A stretch of DNA of 64,000 nucleotides from Streptomyces termitum (GCF_014650175.1 NZ_BMUL01000002.1:5150-69149); one strand, 5' to 3'; numbered from the stretch's first letter, positions 25,980 to 34,101 are shown. Program-made: numbers and translations. Notes: a model not told the origin generated them from the sequence alone.

Positions 25980-26648
25980 ATGGCCGCCACCCCGGCAACG
26001 CTCACCGCCCGCGCCCTCCTGCTCGACATGGACGGCACCCTGGTCAACTCGGACGCCGTCGTGGAACGCTGCTGGCGCCGCTGGGCCGACCGCCAGGGGC
26101 TCGACGCCGGGGCCGTCCTCAAGGTCGTGCACGGCCGCCAGGGGTACGCCACGATGGCGGTCCTCCTCCCCGACCGCCCGATGGCCGAGAACCACGCCGA
26201 CAACGCGCTGATGCTCGCCGAGGAGACCGCCGACCTGGACGGGGTCGTACCGGTCGACGGCGCCCCCGCCTTCATGGACGCCCTCGCGGACCTCCCGCAC
26301 GCCCTCGTCACCTCGGCGGACCTGGCGCTCGCCACGGCCCGGATGGGCGCGGCGGGGCTGCGGATGCCGGAGGTCCGGGTCACCGCCGAACAGGTCGGCG
26401 CGAGCAAGCCGGACCCGGAGGGCTTCCTCAAGGGCGCGGCCGAGCTGGGCGTGGACCCGGCGGAGTGCGTGTCCTTCGAGGACTCCGAGGCCGGCATCCA
26501 GGCGGCGCGGGCGGCCGGGACGCGCGTGGTGGGCGTCGGCCCGCGCGCGGCGGCCTTCGCGCCGGACGTCCACGTGGCGGACCTGACCGCGCTGCGGGTG
26601 GAGCGCTCCGCCGATGGCGGGATCGTGCTCACCGTCCTGCCCGACTGA
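25980..26648 (+). CDS. HAD-superfamily phosphatase, sugar-phosphatase type
   Basis: 222 residues with motif I LLLDMDGTLVNSD, motif II ALVTSAD, Lys in SKPDPEGFLKGA and motif IV SFEDSEAGIQAARAAG. This is the beta-phosphoglucomutase/2-deoxyglucose-6-phosphatase subgroup. ATG at 25980 has GGAG upstream. The 146-base leader contains CCCCGCCCG and CGGGCGGGAC arms (about 25912-25950) that could fold. Confidence 0.88.
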   Translation: MAATPATLTARALLLDMDGTLVNSDAVVERCWRRWADRQGLDAGAVLKVVHGRQGYATMAVLLPDRPMAENHADNALMLAEETADLDGVVPVDGAPAFMDALADLPHALVTSADLALATARMGAAGLRMPEVRVTAEQVGASKPDPEGFLKGAAELGVDPAECVSFEDSEAGIQAARAAGTRVVGVGPRAAAFAPDVHVADLTALRVERSADGGIVLTVLPD

Positions 26649-26678
26649 CCGTCAACCCCCTTGCGCACCAAGGGAATC

Positions 26679-26708
26679 GGCCCCCGTATCGAACGTGATA
26701 CGGGGGCC
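26679..26708 (+). terminator. Terminator after the HAD gene
   Basis: GGCCCCCGTATC and GATACGGGGGCC pair perfectly (12 bp) over a 6-base loop, 31 bases after the HAD stop. Confidence 0.88.
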
Positions 26709-26786
26709 GTTCTCCGTCGCGCGCACGCGCCGGCTTCGCTACCCTCCCTACCTCAGCAGTTCGGCAGGCGACGGGAGGGTCCTGCG

Positions 26787-27281
26787 GTGGCCCAGGTAAC
26801 AATCAATGAAGGCGTCTTGTGGGTGGGCGGCGAGGCGTATCCGCTCCGCAACATATCCCACGTCGGACAGCGCCGGCTGGCCGTCGACCAGGGGGCGGCC
26901 TGGAAGACGTTCATCCTCCGGACGATCGGCTGGCTGATCGTCGGCGGCATCATCGCCGCGGTCGGCGACACGGTGGGGACGCTCGTCCTCCTCGCCGTCG
27001 AGGGCCTGTTGATCTGGAGGCTGGTCGCGGCCCTCCAGAAGCCCCCGCTGTACGGCCTGGTCCTCAACACCTCCGGCACCCAGCGCGAGGCCATCTGGTC
27101 CACGCGGCAGGAGGAGATCCAGCAGCTGATCTACGAGATCACCAAGGCGATCGGCAATCCGGAGGTCGCGCAGATCGTCATCAACGTCGAGCACGCGGTC
27201 CACGGCGACCTGATCAAGCAGTACGGCCCGGGCAGCATCGGCAAGGCCCACCACAGCGGAAGCGGGGACATCCGGACATGA
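26787..27281 (+). CDS. DUF6232-like two-helix membrane protein with C-terminal GSIGK/GSGDI motif
   Basis: 164 residues from GTG at 26787 (GGGAGGG about seven bases upstream). The N-terminal WVGGEAYPLRNISHV, two adjacent transmembrane segments (about 52-90) and YGLVLNTSG fit my recollection of DUF6232. The C terminus is QYGPGSIGKAHHSGSGDI. A closely similar stretch forms the N terminus of the next protein, whose ATG overlaps this stop. Sharing a short motif between the end of one protein and the start of its partner is the layout known for bacterial homotypic amyloid-signalling motifs. Whether this is one is inference. Confidence 0.75.
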   Translation: MAQVTINEGVLWVGGEAYPLRNISHVGQRRLAVDQGAAWKTFILRTIGWLIVGGIIAAVGDTVGTLVLLAVEGLLIWRLVAALQKPPLYGLVLNTSGTQREAIWSTRQEEIQQLIYEITKAIGNPEVAQIVINVEHAVHGDLIKQYGPGSIGKAHHSGSGDIRT

Positions 27282-27613
27282 CGAGCGGCGACCACATCGA
27301 ACAGCACGGCGCGGGCAGCATCGGCAAGGCCGAGCACACCGGGTCCGGAGACATCGTGGCCGGCGGCAAGACCGTCGGCGCCACCACGGGAGGGCCTGCG
27401 CTGGAGGCCCTGCTGCGGGAGATCGAGAAGCTCCGCCCGCACCTGGACGAGAGCGACCGGGCGGAGGTGGACGCGGCGGCCGACTCGATCGCCGCCGAGA
27501 CCTCCCCGGACCGGCGGCGCGGCCTGGTGCAGCGCATCACCGGCATCGCGGCCCTGCTCGGCGAGGTCGGCGTCCCGGTCATCGCGGCGGCGAGGGCCCT
27601 CCTGACCGGCTGA
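27278..27613 (+). CDS. Small helical protein with N-terminal GSIGK/GSGDI motif
   Basis: 111 residues. Residues 4-26 (GDHIEQHGAGSIGKAEHTG then SGDIVAGG) repeat the C-terminal motif of the preceding membrane protein, with about two thirds identity. The rest is a predicted helical domain (ALEALLREIEKLRPHLDES, VDAAADSIAAE, GLVQRITGIAALLGEVG) ending in a hydrophobic helix. ATGA overlap with the upstream gene couples translation. It may be a receptor or effector recruited to the membrane by the shared motif. I recognise no enzymatic residues. Confidence 0.78.
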   Translation: MTSGDHIEQHGAGSIGKAEHTGSGDIVAGGKTVGATTGGPALEALLREIEKLRPHLDESDRAEVDAAADSIAAETSPDRRRGLVQRITGIAALLGEVGVPVIAAARALLTG

Positions 27614-27642
27614 CCCGCCCCGCCCACGGGCGGACCCCACGA

Positions 27643-27683
27643 CCGAGGGGCGCGCCCCGGCCCGCCCGGAACGCGCCCCTCGG
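27643..27683 (+). terminator. Long-loop hairpin after the DUF6232 pair
   Basis: CCGAGGGGCGCG and CGCGCCCCTCGG form a perfect 12-bp stem with a 17-base GC-rich loop, 30 bases after the stop. The remaining 250 bases to the next gene show no ORF and must hold its promoter. Confidence 0.7.
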
Positions 27684-27933
27684 CCACACCCGACCCCGAA
27701 CGGACCCCGCCCCGCCTCTTCACCCCCTATCCCCAACTCCTCACCACCCGGCGGAATCCGACGCTCCGTCAGGGTTCCGCGCACCCCTTGATGTGACGTG
27801 CCCATGTCGCCACTCTGTTACCTGGCGCACGCCGCAGCGACATCCGGCGCCGTCACGATGGCCGGGCACCCGCCCGGCACCGCACGGGACCGGACGCATC
27901 GCCGAGGTCCCCTCGAACCAAGGGAGTTCCCCC

Positions 27934-28584
27934 ATGCCCGTCGGCAAGGTCTACGCGCGTCGAGCCGCTGTGCTCGCCTCCTCCGCCGCCCTCGCCCTCA
28001 CCGGCCTGGCGACCGCCGCGCCCTCCGCGCAGGCCGCGATGCCCACCCCCGTCAGCGCCGCCACCGCCCGCACCTACCTCGCCTCCCTCACGGTCAAGGC
28101 GGAAGGTTCCCTCAGCGGCTACAGCCGCGACCTCTTCCCGCACTGGATCACCCAGTCCGGCACCTGCAACACCCGCGAGACGGTGCTCAAGCGCGACGGC
28201 TCCAACGTCGTCACCGACTCCGCCTGCGCCTCGGTGAGCGGGAGTTGGTACTCGCCGTACGACGGCGCGACCTGGACCGCCGCCTCGGACCTCGACATCG
28301 ACCACCTCGTCCCGCTCGCCGAGGCGTGGCGCTCGGGGGCCAACTCCTGGACGACCGCCCAGCGCCAGGGCCTCGCCAACGACCTGACGCGGCCGCAGCT
28401 CATAGCCGTGACCGACAACGTCAACCAGTCCAAGGGCGACCAGGACCCGGCCAGCTGGCTGCCGTCGCGCACGGCGTACCGCTGCACCTACGTCCGCGCC
28501 TGGGTCCAGGTGAAGTACTACTACAAACTCAGCGTCGACTCCGCCGAGAAGAGCGCCCTCCAGTCGGTCCTCAACGGCTGCTGA
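27934..28584 (+). CDS. Secreted HNH-type nuclease (DUF1524/GmrSD-like)
   Basis: 216 residues: signal peptide (AAVLASSAALALTGLATAAP, ending AQAAM), then the nuclease core DLDIDHLVPLAEAWRSG and NDLTRPQLIAVTDNVNQSKG, with the His and Asn pattern of beta-beta-alpha-metal nucleases. Four Cys probably form disulfides (GTCNT, SACAS, YRCTY, LNGC). It is a typical Streptomyces extracellular nuclease, probably scavenging or degrading extracellular DNA. ATG at 27934 follows AAGGGAG. Confidence 0.88.
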   Translation: MPVGKVYARRAAVLASSAALALTGLATAAPSAQAAMPTPVSAATARTYLASLTVKAEGSLSGYSRDLFPHWITQSGTCNTRETVLKRDGSNVVTDSACASVSGSWYSPYDGATWTAASDLDIDHLVPLAEAWRSGANSWTTAQRQGLANDLTRPQLIAVTDNVNQSKGDQDPASWLPSRTAYRCTYVRAWVQVKYYYKLSVDSAEKSALQSVLNGC

Positions 28585-28643
28585 ACAAACGGTTCGGCAC
28601 GCGCCGGCGATCGTGCGGGAACGGCGCGAGAACGGCGTGAAAT

Positions 28644-28695
28644 CGGCGCGTCGGTGGTCCAGACCATAGGGAACTCTATGACCACCGGCGCGCCG
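28644..28695 (+). terminator. Large near-perfect hairpin after the nuclease gene
   Basis: CGGCGCGTCGGTGGTC and GACCACCGGCGCGCCG pair with a single central mismatch (16 bp). The 20-base loop itself contains ATAG and CTAT arms. It lies 60 bases after the nuclease stop and 120 before DoxX, so it is a terminator or an attenuator for DoxX. Confidence 0.7.
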
Positions 28696-28711
28696 CTCCT
28701 CATCGACATGC

Positions 28712-28729
28712 TTGAACTTGCAAGTACAA
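28712..28729. promoter_or_regulatory. MarR/HxlR-like palindrome upstream of doxX
   Basis: TTGAACTTGCAAGTACAA is an 18-base palindrome with one mismatch pair around the perfect core ACTTGCAAGT. It is A/T-rich against a GC-rich background, 86 bases before the DoxX start. The regulator is not encoded next to it. Confidence 0.6.
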
Positions 28730-28814
28730 GTGAGGGTCACCTAACCTTGCGACGTCCGGCGGCACCCCCACACCCGCCCCCACCCAGGGCGGACCAGCCG
28801 AAGGAGTCCCCCTC

Positions 28815-29321
28815 ATGAACCAGTTGACCCCTCGTCTCCAGCAGGCGCAGCCGTACGCGCTCGGCCTGTTCCGGATCGTCGTCGGCCTGCTCTTCGCCTG
28901 CCACGGCGCCGCCTCCCTCTTCGGCGTCCTCGGCGGCGCGATGGGCGGCGGCACCATACCCGCCGGCACCTGGCCCGGCTGGTACGCGGCGGTGATCCAG
29001 CTCGTCTGCGGCGCCCTGGTCCTGCTCGGCCTCGGCACCCGCGGCGCGGCCCTCCTCGCCTCGGGCTCCATGGCGTACGCGTACTTCTGGGTGCACCAGT
29101 CCCACGCCCTCTTCCCGCTCCAGAACGGCGGCGAGACCGCCGCGCTGTTCTCCTGGACCTTCGCCCTGCTGATCTTCACCGGCCCCGGCGCCCTCTCCCT
29201 CGGCACCCTCTTCGGCCCGAAGGCACCGGCCGCCGCGTCGGACACCCGGACCGGCCGGGGCCCGGCGGGCACCGAGAGCGCGCCGGGCGGCGAGAAGCGG
29301 GGCGCGACGATGGCCGCCTGA
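28815..29321 (+). CDS. DoxX-family membrane protein
   Basis: 168 residues with four transmembrane helices and the DoxX start LGLFRIVVGLLFACHGAASLFG, then VCGALVLLGLGTRGAALLASG and SHALFPLQNGGE. DoxX proteins are linked to redox and thiol stress in actinobacteria. ATG at 28815 follows GAAGGAG. The C-terminal 40 residues are a charged cytoplasmic tail. Confidence 0.9.
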   Translation: MNQLTPRLQQAQPYALGLFRIVVGLLFACHGAASLFGVLGGAMGGGTIPAGTWPGWYAAVIQLVCGALVLLGLGTRGAALLASGSMAYAYFWVHQSHALFPLQNGGETAALFSWTFALLIFTGPGALSLGTLFGPKAPAAASDTRTGRGPAGTESAPGGEKRGATMAA

Positions 29322-29349
29322 GGCCCCGCCCTCTCCCCTCTCCTCTCCG

Positions 29350-29384
29350 CGAGCCCCCGCCGGCACCCGCCCGGCGGGGGCTCG
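29350..29384 (+). terminator. Terminator after doxX
   Basis: CGAGCCCCCGCCGG and CCGGCGGGGGCTCG pair perfectly (14 bp) over a 7-base loop. Confidence 0.85.
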
Positions 29385-29410
29385 GGCGTCGCCGCGTAGG
29401 CTCTGGCCCT

Positions 29411-30052
29411 GTGAATCTGCTCGACGACATGGGCTCGCTGAGGTCGCTGGCCGCGGGCCCGTGGATCTATCCGGTGGTGGCGACGTCGATCCTGCTCGAC
29501 GTCTTCCTCCCCGTGCTGCCGAGCGGCTTCCTCGTGATCTCCGCCGCCACGGCCGCCTCCGCCGCCATCGGCGCGGTCGGCACCGCCCCCTCCGACGTGC
29601 CGTCCCTGCTCGCGCTGCTGCTGACCGCCGCCTCGGCCTCCCTGCTCGGCGACTTCCTCGCCTACCGGCTGGCGCTGCGCGGCGGACACCGGCTGGACCG
29701 GGCGATAGCCCGCTCCCGCCGCCTCACCCTGGCGCGGGAACGCCTCGGCACCGCCCTGGCCCGGGGCGGCGGACTCCTCGTGATCCTGGCCCGGTTCGCC
29801 CCCGCGGGCCGTTCGGTGGTCTCCCTGGGCGCGGGCGCGGCCCGGCGGCCCCCCGAGCAGTTCCTGCCCTGGTCCGCGCTGGCGGCGGTGATATGGGCCT
29901 CGTACAGCGTCGGCCTCGGCTGGCTGGGAGGCCGCTGGCTGGGCGCGACGTGGTTCAGCGCGGCGGTGTCCACCCTGGCGCTGCTGCTGGCCGGCGGCCT
30001 GGCCGGCTACCTCCTCCGCCGCCCGGGACCGTCCCCGGCCCCGGCGTCCTGA
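29411..30052 (+). CDS. DedA-family (VTT domain) membrane protein
   Basis: 213 residues, GTG start. DedA features are the re-entrant region FLPVLPSGFLVISAATA, the Arg motif ARFAPAGRSVVSLGAGAARR and several transmembrane helices. DedA proteins act in lipid flipping and membrane homeostasis. The gene starts 26 bases after the doxX terminator. Confidence 0.88.
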   Translation: MNLLDDMGSLRSLAAGPWIYPVVATSILLDVFLPVLPSGFLVISAATAASAAIGAVGTAPSDVPSLLALLLTAASASLLGDFLAYRLALRGGHRLDRAIARSRRLTLARERLGTALARGGGLLVILARFAPAGRSVVSLGAGAARRPPEQFLPWSALAAVIWASYSVGLGWLGGRWLGATWFSAAVSTLALLLAGGLAGYLLRRPGPSPAPAS

Positions 30053-30239
30053 CCGGCCGACGCCCCGGGCCGACCGGCTGATCGACCGGCCGCCGCCCCC
30101 TCCGATCGACCGGCCGCCCCCCCTCTGACCGGCCGCCTTCTCCCGGCCTCTCAACCTGGCTGACCGCCGGTCCGTCGGCCGGTCGGTCCGTCGGCCTGTC
30201 GACCGACCGGTCGGCGTCCCCTACGCCCCTCCGTCGTCC
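30053..30239. repeat. GACCGGCCG-rich intergenic repeat patch
   Basis: The 187 bases contain many copies of GACCGGCCG or its complement (CGACCGGTCGG, GGTCCGTCGGCC), with no convincing ORF on either strand. It is low-complexity, capable of multiple hairpins, and lies between convergent genes. Confidence 0.6.
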
Positions 30240-30476
30240 CTACGCCCCGTCGTGCGGCCGGGCGCCGCTCCCCCGTACCTCCAGGGTGTCGAGGAGCCGG
30301 GCGGTGGCCTCGGCGATCTCGTCCACGGCCCGCTCGAAGACCTCGCGGTTGTGCGCGGCGGGGGCGCGGAAGCCGGAGACCTTGCGGACGTACTGGAGGG
30401 CGGCGGCGCGGACGTCGTCCGGGGTCGCCTCGTGGGGCAGGACGGGCGGGCGGAGGGTCTTGATGCTGCGGCACAT
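30240..30476 (-). CDS. DUF2277 family protein
   Basis: 78 residues beginning MCRSIKTLRPP, the diagnostic start of DUF2277, followed by DDVRAAALQYVRKVSGFRAP and REVFERAVDEIAEATARLL. It is a small cytoplasmic protein of unknown function, widespread in actinobacteria. The start at 30476 is fixed by the conserved N terminus. Confidence 0.9.
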   Translation of the reverse strand: MCRSIKTLRPPVLPHEATPDDVRAAALQYVRKVSGFRAPAAHNREVFERAVDEIAEATARLLDTLEVRGSGARPHDGA

Positions 30477-30578
30477 GCCTCCAGTGTGGCGCGCGCCACC
30501 GACAGTGCCCCTCCGGCAGCGCCCCGCCGACGGCCGCCGCCGGAGGTCTCCACCACTTCCCGGCCCTCCCGGCAAGCG

Positions 30579-30800
30579 CTAATTCAGGCCACGTCTGCTG
30601 CGGGCGTTGATCTCGGCCGCGCGGGCGCGGAGTTCGCGCAGGGGGGTGGCGGGCTGCACGTCGCCGGGTTCTGCCTCCCATACCGTCCCGCCGTGGACGG
30701 TGCGGATCAGGAGGCGCCCGGAGGCGTTCCGCACGAAGAAGCCGACCCGCCCCGTGGCGGTGTCGCGGACGAGGTCACCGACCTCGGGCCATGACTGCAC
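30579..30800 (-). CDS. Small beta-rich hypothetical protein, divergent from GntR
   Basis: 73 residues from GTG at 30800, with GGACGGAGGGA upstream. The sequence PEVGDLVRDTATGRVGFFVR and TVWEAEPGDVQPAT suggests a small KOW/SH3-like beta barrel followed by a helix (PLRELRARAAEINARSRRG). Such proteins accompany HutC-type GntR regulators in many Streptomyces. The palindrome at 30895-30910 lies between the two starts. No function is known. Confidence 0.7.
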   Translation of the reverse strand: MQSWPEVGDLVRDTATGRVGFFVRNASGRLLIRTVHGGTVWEAEPGDVQPATPLRELRARAAEINARSRRGLN

Positions 30801-30894
30801 GCAATCCCTCCGTCCCGTCCGGATGCCGCGTGGACGCCGCATGGATGCCGCTTGAGGGACACCTAGGGAAGCGCGGCGGCCTCCCCCTGTCAAC

Positions 30895-30910
30895 ACATCT
30901 CTAGAGATGT
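30895..30910. promoter_or_regulatory. Perfect 16-bp palindrome, probable GntR operator
   Basis: ACATCTCTAGAGATGT is fully symmetric and A/T-rich, between the divergent small gene (start 30800) and the GntR gene (start 31012). It is the best candidate for the autoregulatory site of that GntR protein. Confidence 0.75.
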
Positions 30911-31011
30911 CCCCTGATGGATGGAGTACGGGGCGGGACGGCGCACACGTGTGCAGCCCGGCCCCGGGGCGCCCCTTAGGGTGTCCCGCAGACGAAGGGA
31001 GTGGTCCATCC

Positions 31012-31770
31012 GTGACTGACCAGGACGGCGCTCGTCGGCCCAAGTACCAACGCATCGCTGATGAGTTGAGAGAAGCGATCCGCTCGGGCGACTTCGCGCC
31101 GGGCGACCGGCTCCCCGGCGAGAACGACCTCATGGCCGCCCACGACGTGGCCCGGATGACCGTCCGGCAGGCGCTCGCGGTCCTGGGCGGTGAGGGCCTC
31201 ACCGAGGCGCGCAAGGGCTCCGGGGTCTTCGTCCGCTCCTTCCGGCCGCTGCGCCGCCGGGGCGTCTCCCGCCTCGCCGCCGAGGGCTGGTCCGGCGGGC
31301 GTTCGGTCTGGGCGGCGGAGACGGAGCGGCGCGCCCTGGCCGTGGACCGGGTCGAGGTGTCGGAGCGGGCCGCGGGGGCCCGGATCGCGGGCGCGCTGGA
31401 CCTGGCGCCGGAGGACCCGGTCTGCGTCCGCAGCCGCCGCTACGTCCTCGACGACAAGCCGGTCCTGCTCTCCGTCTCGTACCTCTCGGCGGCCCTGGTG
31501 CGCGGCACCCCGATCACCGCGCCGGACACCGGCCCCGGGGGCACGTACGCCCGGCTGGCCGAGCTAGGGCACCGGCCGGTCCGCTTCCGCGAGGAGATCC
31601 GCTGCCGGATGCCGACGGCGGACGAGTCGGACGGCCTGGCCCTGCCGCCGGGCACGCCGGTCGTCCTGATCGGGCGCACCGCCTACACGGGGCCGGGCAC
31701 GGCGGTCGAGCTCAACGAGATGACCCTCGACGCGTCGGCGTACATCCTGGAGTACGACTTCGACGCCTGA
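31012..31770 (+). CDS. GntR/HutC-family regulator with UTRA domain
   Basis: 252 residues. The winged helix (YQRIADELREAIRSGDFAPG, LMAAHDVARMTVRQAL, RKGSGVFV) is followed by a UTRA ligand domain (CVRSRRYVLDDKPVLLS, PVVLIGRTAYTGPGTAVELNE). GTG at 31012 is 15 bases after GAAGGGAG; a closer start is not evident. It is similar in plan to the second GntR at 33303-34061 and to KorSA-type regulators of actinomycete elements. The ligand is unknown. Confidence 0.9.
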   Translation: MTDQDGARRPKYQRIADELREAIRSGDFAPGDRLPGENDLMAAHDVARMTVRQALAVLGGEGLTEARKGSGVFVRSFRPLRRRGVSRLAAEGWSGGRSVWAAETERRALAVDRVEVSERAAGARIAGALDLAPEDPVCVRSRRYVLDDKPVLLSVSYLSAALVRGTPITAPDTGPGGTYARLAELGHRPVRFREEIRCRMPTADESDGLALPPGTPVVLIGRTAYTGPGTAVELNEMTLDASAYILEYDFDA

Positions 31771-31800
31771 GCCCCTGCGCCCCGCGCCGCTCCCCCGCCC

Positions 31801-32322
31801 TCAGCGCTGCGCGGGCACGGCGGCCTCCCGCCCGTCCACGTCGGCGCTGACCTGCCCGCCCAGCGTCATGACGTTGAGGGTGGCGGCGTTCTCGTTGGCG
31901 ATGGCCTTCTCGACGCGGGCGACGAGCAGGGTGAACGCCTCCCGCTCCGCGAGGCCCCGGTAGGGCCCCACCCGCGCCGCGAAGTAGATCCGCTCGTGCC
32001 CGAGCAGTTGCTCGGTGGAGCGGTAGTTCTTCCACTGCTCGCGGTACCGGTAGACGCTCTCCAGCGACACCGCCGCGACCACGACCACGCTCAGCACGGT
32101 CGCGGTGACGCGCGCGAAGCCCGCGTCCAGGTTCACGAACACCGGCACCAGCGCCCCGCCGACCACCGAGACGGTCCGCATCCGCAGGTGCATGGCCTTC
32201 ATCCGGGCGGCCTTGACGTCGTACCACTCCTGATACTGCGCCAGCCGGCTCTCGACGTACTTCCGCGGCGTCATCTCGCCGCCCTCGCCGTCCACTTCGG
32301 GTGCGTCCCCCACTTCCACCAT
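31801..32322 (-). CDS. DUF4231/SLATT-like two-helix membrane protein
   Basis: 173 residues: N-terminal helix VESRLAQYQEWYDVKAARM, two transmembrane segments (TVSVVGGALVPVFVNL and TATVLSVVVVAAVSLE), then YRYREQWKNYRSTEQLLGHE and a C-terminal helix. This is the SLATT superfamily plan, found as predicted pore-forming effectors in bacterial defence systems and also as stand-alone DUF4231 proteins. The start could be the ATG at 32274, which has a better ribosome-binding site. No cyclic-nucleotide synthase or SLOG partner is nearby, so a defence role is unproven. Confidence 0.75.
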   Translation of the reverse strand: MVEVGDAPEVDGEGGEMTPRKYVESRLAQYQEWYDVKAARMKAMHLRMRTVSVVGGALVPVFVNLDAGFARVTATVLSVVVVAAVSLESVYRYREQWKNYRSTEQLLGHERIYFAARVGPYRGLAEREAFTLLVARVEKAIANENAATLNVMTLGGQVSADVDGREAAVPAQR

Positions 32323-32443
32323 GCCCGGAGTAGACCCGCGGCGCGGTCCCCGCGTCAACCCGGGCCCACCCGTTCCCCGGCGGCGGGTGGGCACGATACG
32401 TTCACCCCGTCATCACCACCCCACCACACCACCGGGAGTCCTC

Positions 32444-32629
32444 ATGACGACCACCGCCACCCGCGCCGGCGTCCTCCTCGCCGTCCTCGCCGCGGCGGCC
32501 GCCGCCCTCGGCACCCTGCTCGCCGCCCCCTCCACCACCACCGACGCCAGCGACCGCGAGACGGGCACGGTCAAGTGGATCACGGAGGCCAAGTCGGCCG
32601 GCGACAAGAAGGTCGAGGTCATCAAGTAA
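32444..32629 (+). CDS. Small secreted or membrane peptide
   Basis: 61 residues: a signal-like hydrophobic segment (AGVLLAVLAAAAAALGTLLAAP) followed by a short polar tail ending KWITEAKSAGDKKVEVIK. ATG at 32444 with GGGAG upstream and a strong terminator 18 bases after the stop support a real gene. I do not recognise it. Confidence 0.65.
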   Translation: MTTTATRAGVLLAVLAAAAAALGTLLAAPSTTTDASDRETGTVKWITEAKSAGDKKVEVIK

Positions 32630-32647
32630 CCCGGAACCGGGAGACCG

Positions 32648-32691
32648 CGAAGGCCCGGACCGCCGCTTCGACACCGGCGTCCGGGCCTTCG
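32648..32691 (+). terminator. Terminator after the small secreted peptide gene
   Basis: CGAAGGCCCGG and CCGGGCCTTCG pair perfectly (11 bp) over a 22-base loop. Confidence 0.75.
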
Positions 32692-32755
32692 CCGCGCCAC
32701 CCGCCGCCGGGTGCGGACGGCTCAGGCCTCCAGCCGAACCGTCACCGCGACTCCC

Positions 32756-33055
32756 TCACTCCTCGTCGCTCCGCTCCAGCACCAGGCCGACGGACCCCTC
32801 CTCCAGCCCGTTGCCGTCTTCGAGATGCAGATGGGCCCCGTCGGAAACACCGTCCCCGGCCAGCACCAGCAAGTGCCCGGCCAGCGTCCTGAGACCCGCC
32901 GCATTGGCCTCGATGACGACCTCGCTCCCGAGCCCCCGCACCTCGATGCGCGCGTCCTCGTCCCACGCGAAGACCAGCCCGGCCCCGTCCGCCTTGACCG
33001 TGGCACGGGTGCTCTCCGTCGGGGCACCGCCGTACTCGGAGTTCATGCCGTCCAT
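32756..33055 (-). CDS. Imm32-like small acidic protein
   Basis: 99 residues, acidic. The pattern ARIEVRGLGSEVVIEANAAG, LAGHLLVLA, AHLHLEDGNGLEEGSVGLVLER resembles immunity protein 32 (Imm32) of polymorphic toxin systems. It may instead be a free-standing relative, since no toxin gene is adjacent. ATG at 33055 and at 33046 are both possible starts. The 247 bases upstream to the next gene show nothing else coding. Confidence 0.7.
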   Translation of the reverse strand: MDGMNSEYGGAPTESTRATVKADGAGLVFAWDEDARIEVRGLGSEVVIEANAAGLRTLAGHLLVLAGDGVSDGAHLHLEDGNGLEEGSVGLVLERSDEE

Positions 33056-33302
33056 GATGGCACCGCCGGCCGGGGCGTTGCGGGTACCCGGTTCAACCGA
33101 ACCGGGCCGGCCCCTCCCCCTCCAGAGCCGCGATGGCGCGCCGACGGCATCGGACGGCCTGCGTCACGATGCTCCCGCAGGAGAGCGCGGCAAGGACGGC
33201 GCCGCCCCCACCAGAGCGGCGGAGCCGTACCCGAGCTTCCCCGCGTCCCGCGCTCTCCCTCTTCGCCGCCCGCGTCCGGCATGACGACCGGATCCGCGGG
33301 CG

Positions 33303-34061
33303 TCACCGACGCGCGACCGGCACCTCGTAGACGACCTCGCCCAGGGCGGCGGGCACGATGATGTCGGCCGTCTCCACGGCCCGGCCATCGTCGCTGTAGT
33401 ACGTCCTCCGGATGCGCGTCACCAGCGCGCCCTTCTGGATGCCGAGCAGCGACGCCTCCTCGGCGGTCGCCTGCGTCGGTTCGAGCCGCTCCACGGCGTG
33501 GCTGACGGTGATCCCGATGACGGCCATCCGGTTGACGACGCCCGTGCCGGCGTGCGGTCCACCCTCGGGAAGGACGACGAGGGTGCCGGCGGTGAGGGCG
33601 TACGGCTCCCAGCTCGTCGAGAGCTGCACGGGGCGGCCGTCGGCGAGGAACTCGTACACGCTCCGGACGCACGGCTCACCCTCCTCGATGCCGAGCCGCG
33701 AGGCGATCTCGGCGGGCGCCGGGACCTTGGCCTCCGTCCGGCTCTCCCAGTCGCCGAGCTTGCCCATGGCCTTCATGTCGGCCTGGAACGGCGAGCCGCC
33801 GCCCTGCTCCCGCGTCGAGGAGCGCATCATCCGCACCCGCTGGCGGGCCTCGGCGACGTAGGTGCCCGAGCCCGCGCGGCCCTCCAACACGCCGTGGGAG
33901 ATCAGCAGTTCCTGGGCGCGGCGCACCACGTTGTCGCCGACGCCGTACTCCTGGGCGATCTGCGCCCGCGAGGGGAGCCGGTCCCCGGGCGCCCACTCGT
34001 GCGCCGCGATCCGCTCTCGAAGGACATCCGCGATGCGGAGGTATGGCGGCTGCTCAGGCAT
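33303..34061 (-). CDS. Second GntR/HutC-family regulator with UTRA domain
   Basis: 252 residues. Winged helix YLRIADVLRERIAAHEWAPG, RAQIAQEYGVGDNVVRRAQ, GRAGSGTYV, then a UTRA domain (CVRSVYEFLADGRPVQLSTS, ITVSHAVERLEPTQATAEEA, LVTRIRRTYYSDDGRAVE). ATG at 34061 stands just before two CTAGT/ACTAG dyads. It is divergent from a run of small overlapping ORFs, an arrangement repeated in many Streptomyces. Confidence 0.9.
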   Translation of the reverse strand: MPEQPPYLRIADVLRERIAAHEWAPGDRLPSRAQIAQEYGVGDNVVRRAQELLISHGVLEGRAGSGTYVAEARQRVRMMRSSTREQGGGSPFQADMKAMGKLGDWESRTEAKVPAPAEIASRLGIEEGEPCVRSVYEFLADGRPVQLSTSWEPYALTAGTLVVLPEGGPHAGTGVVNRMAVIGITVSHAVERLEPTQATAEEASLLGIQKGALVTRIRRTYYSDDGRAVETADIIVPAALGEVVYEVPVARR

Positions 34062-34070
34062 ATGGAAAAT

Positions 34071-34101
34071 CTAGTCCACTAGCTCTAATCTAGTTAACTA
34101 G
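34071..34101. promoter_or_regulatory. Double CTAGT-ACTAG operator for the second GntR
   Basis: CTAGTCCACTAG (34071-34082) and the perfect palindrome CTAGTTAACTAG (34090-34101) lie back to back in an A/T-rich patch between the divergent GntR and small-ORF operon. Their centres are 19 bases apart, about two helical turns. Confidence 0.75.
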
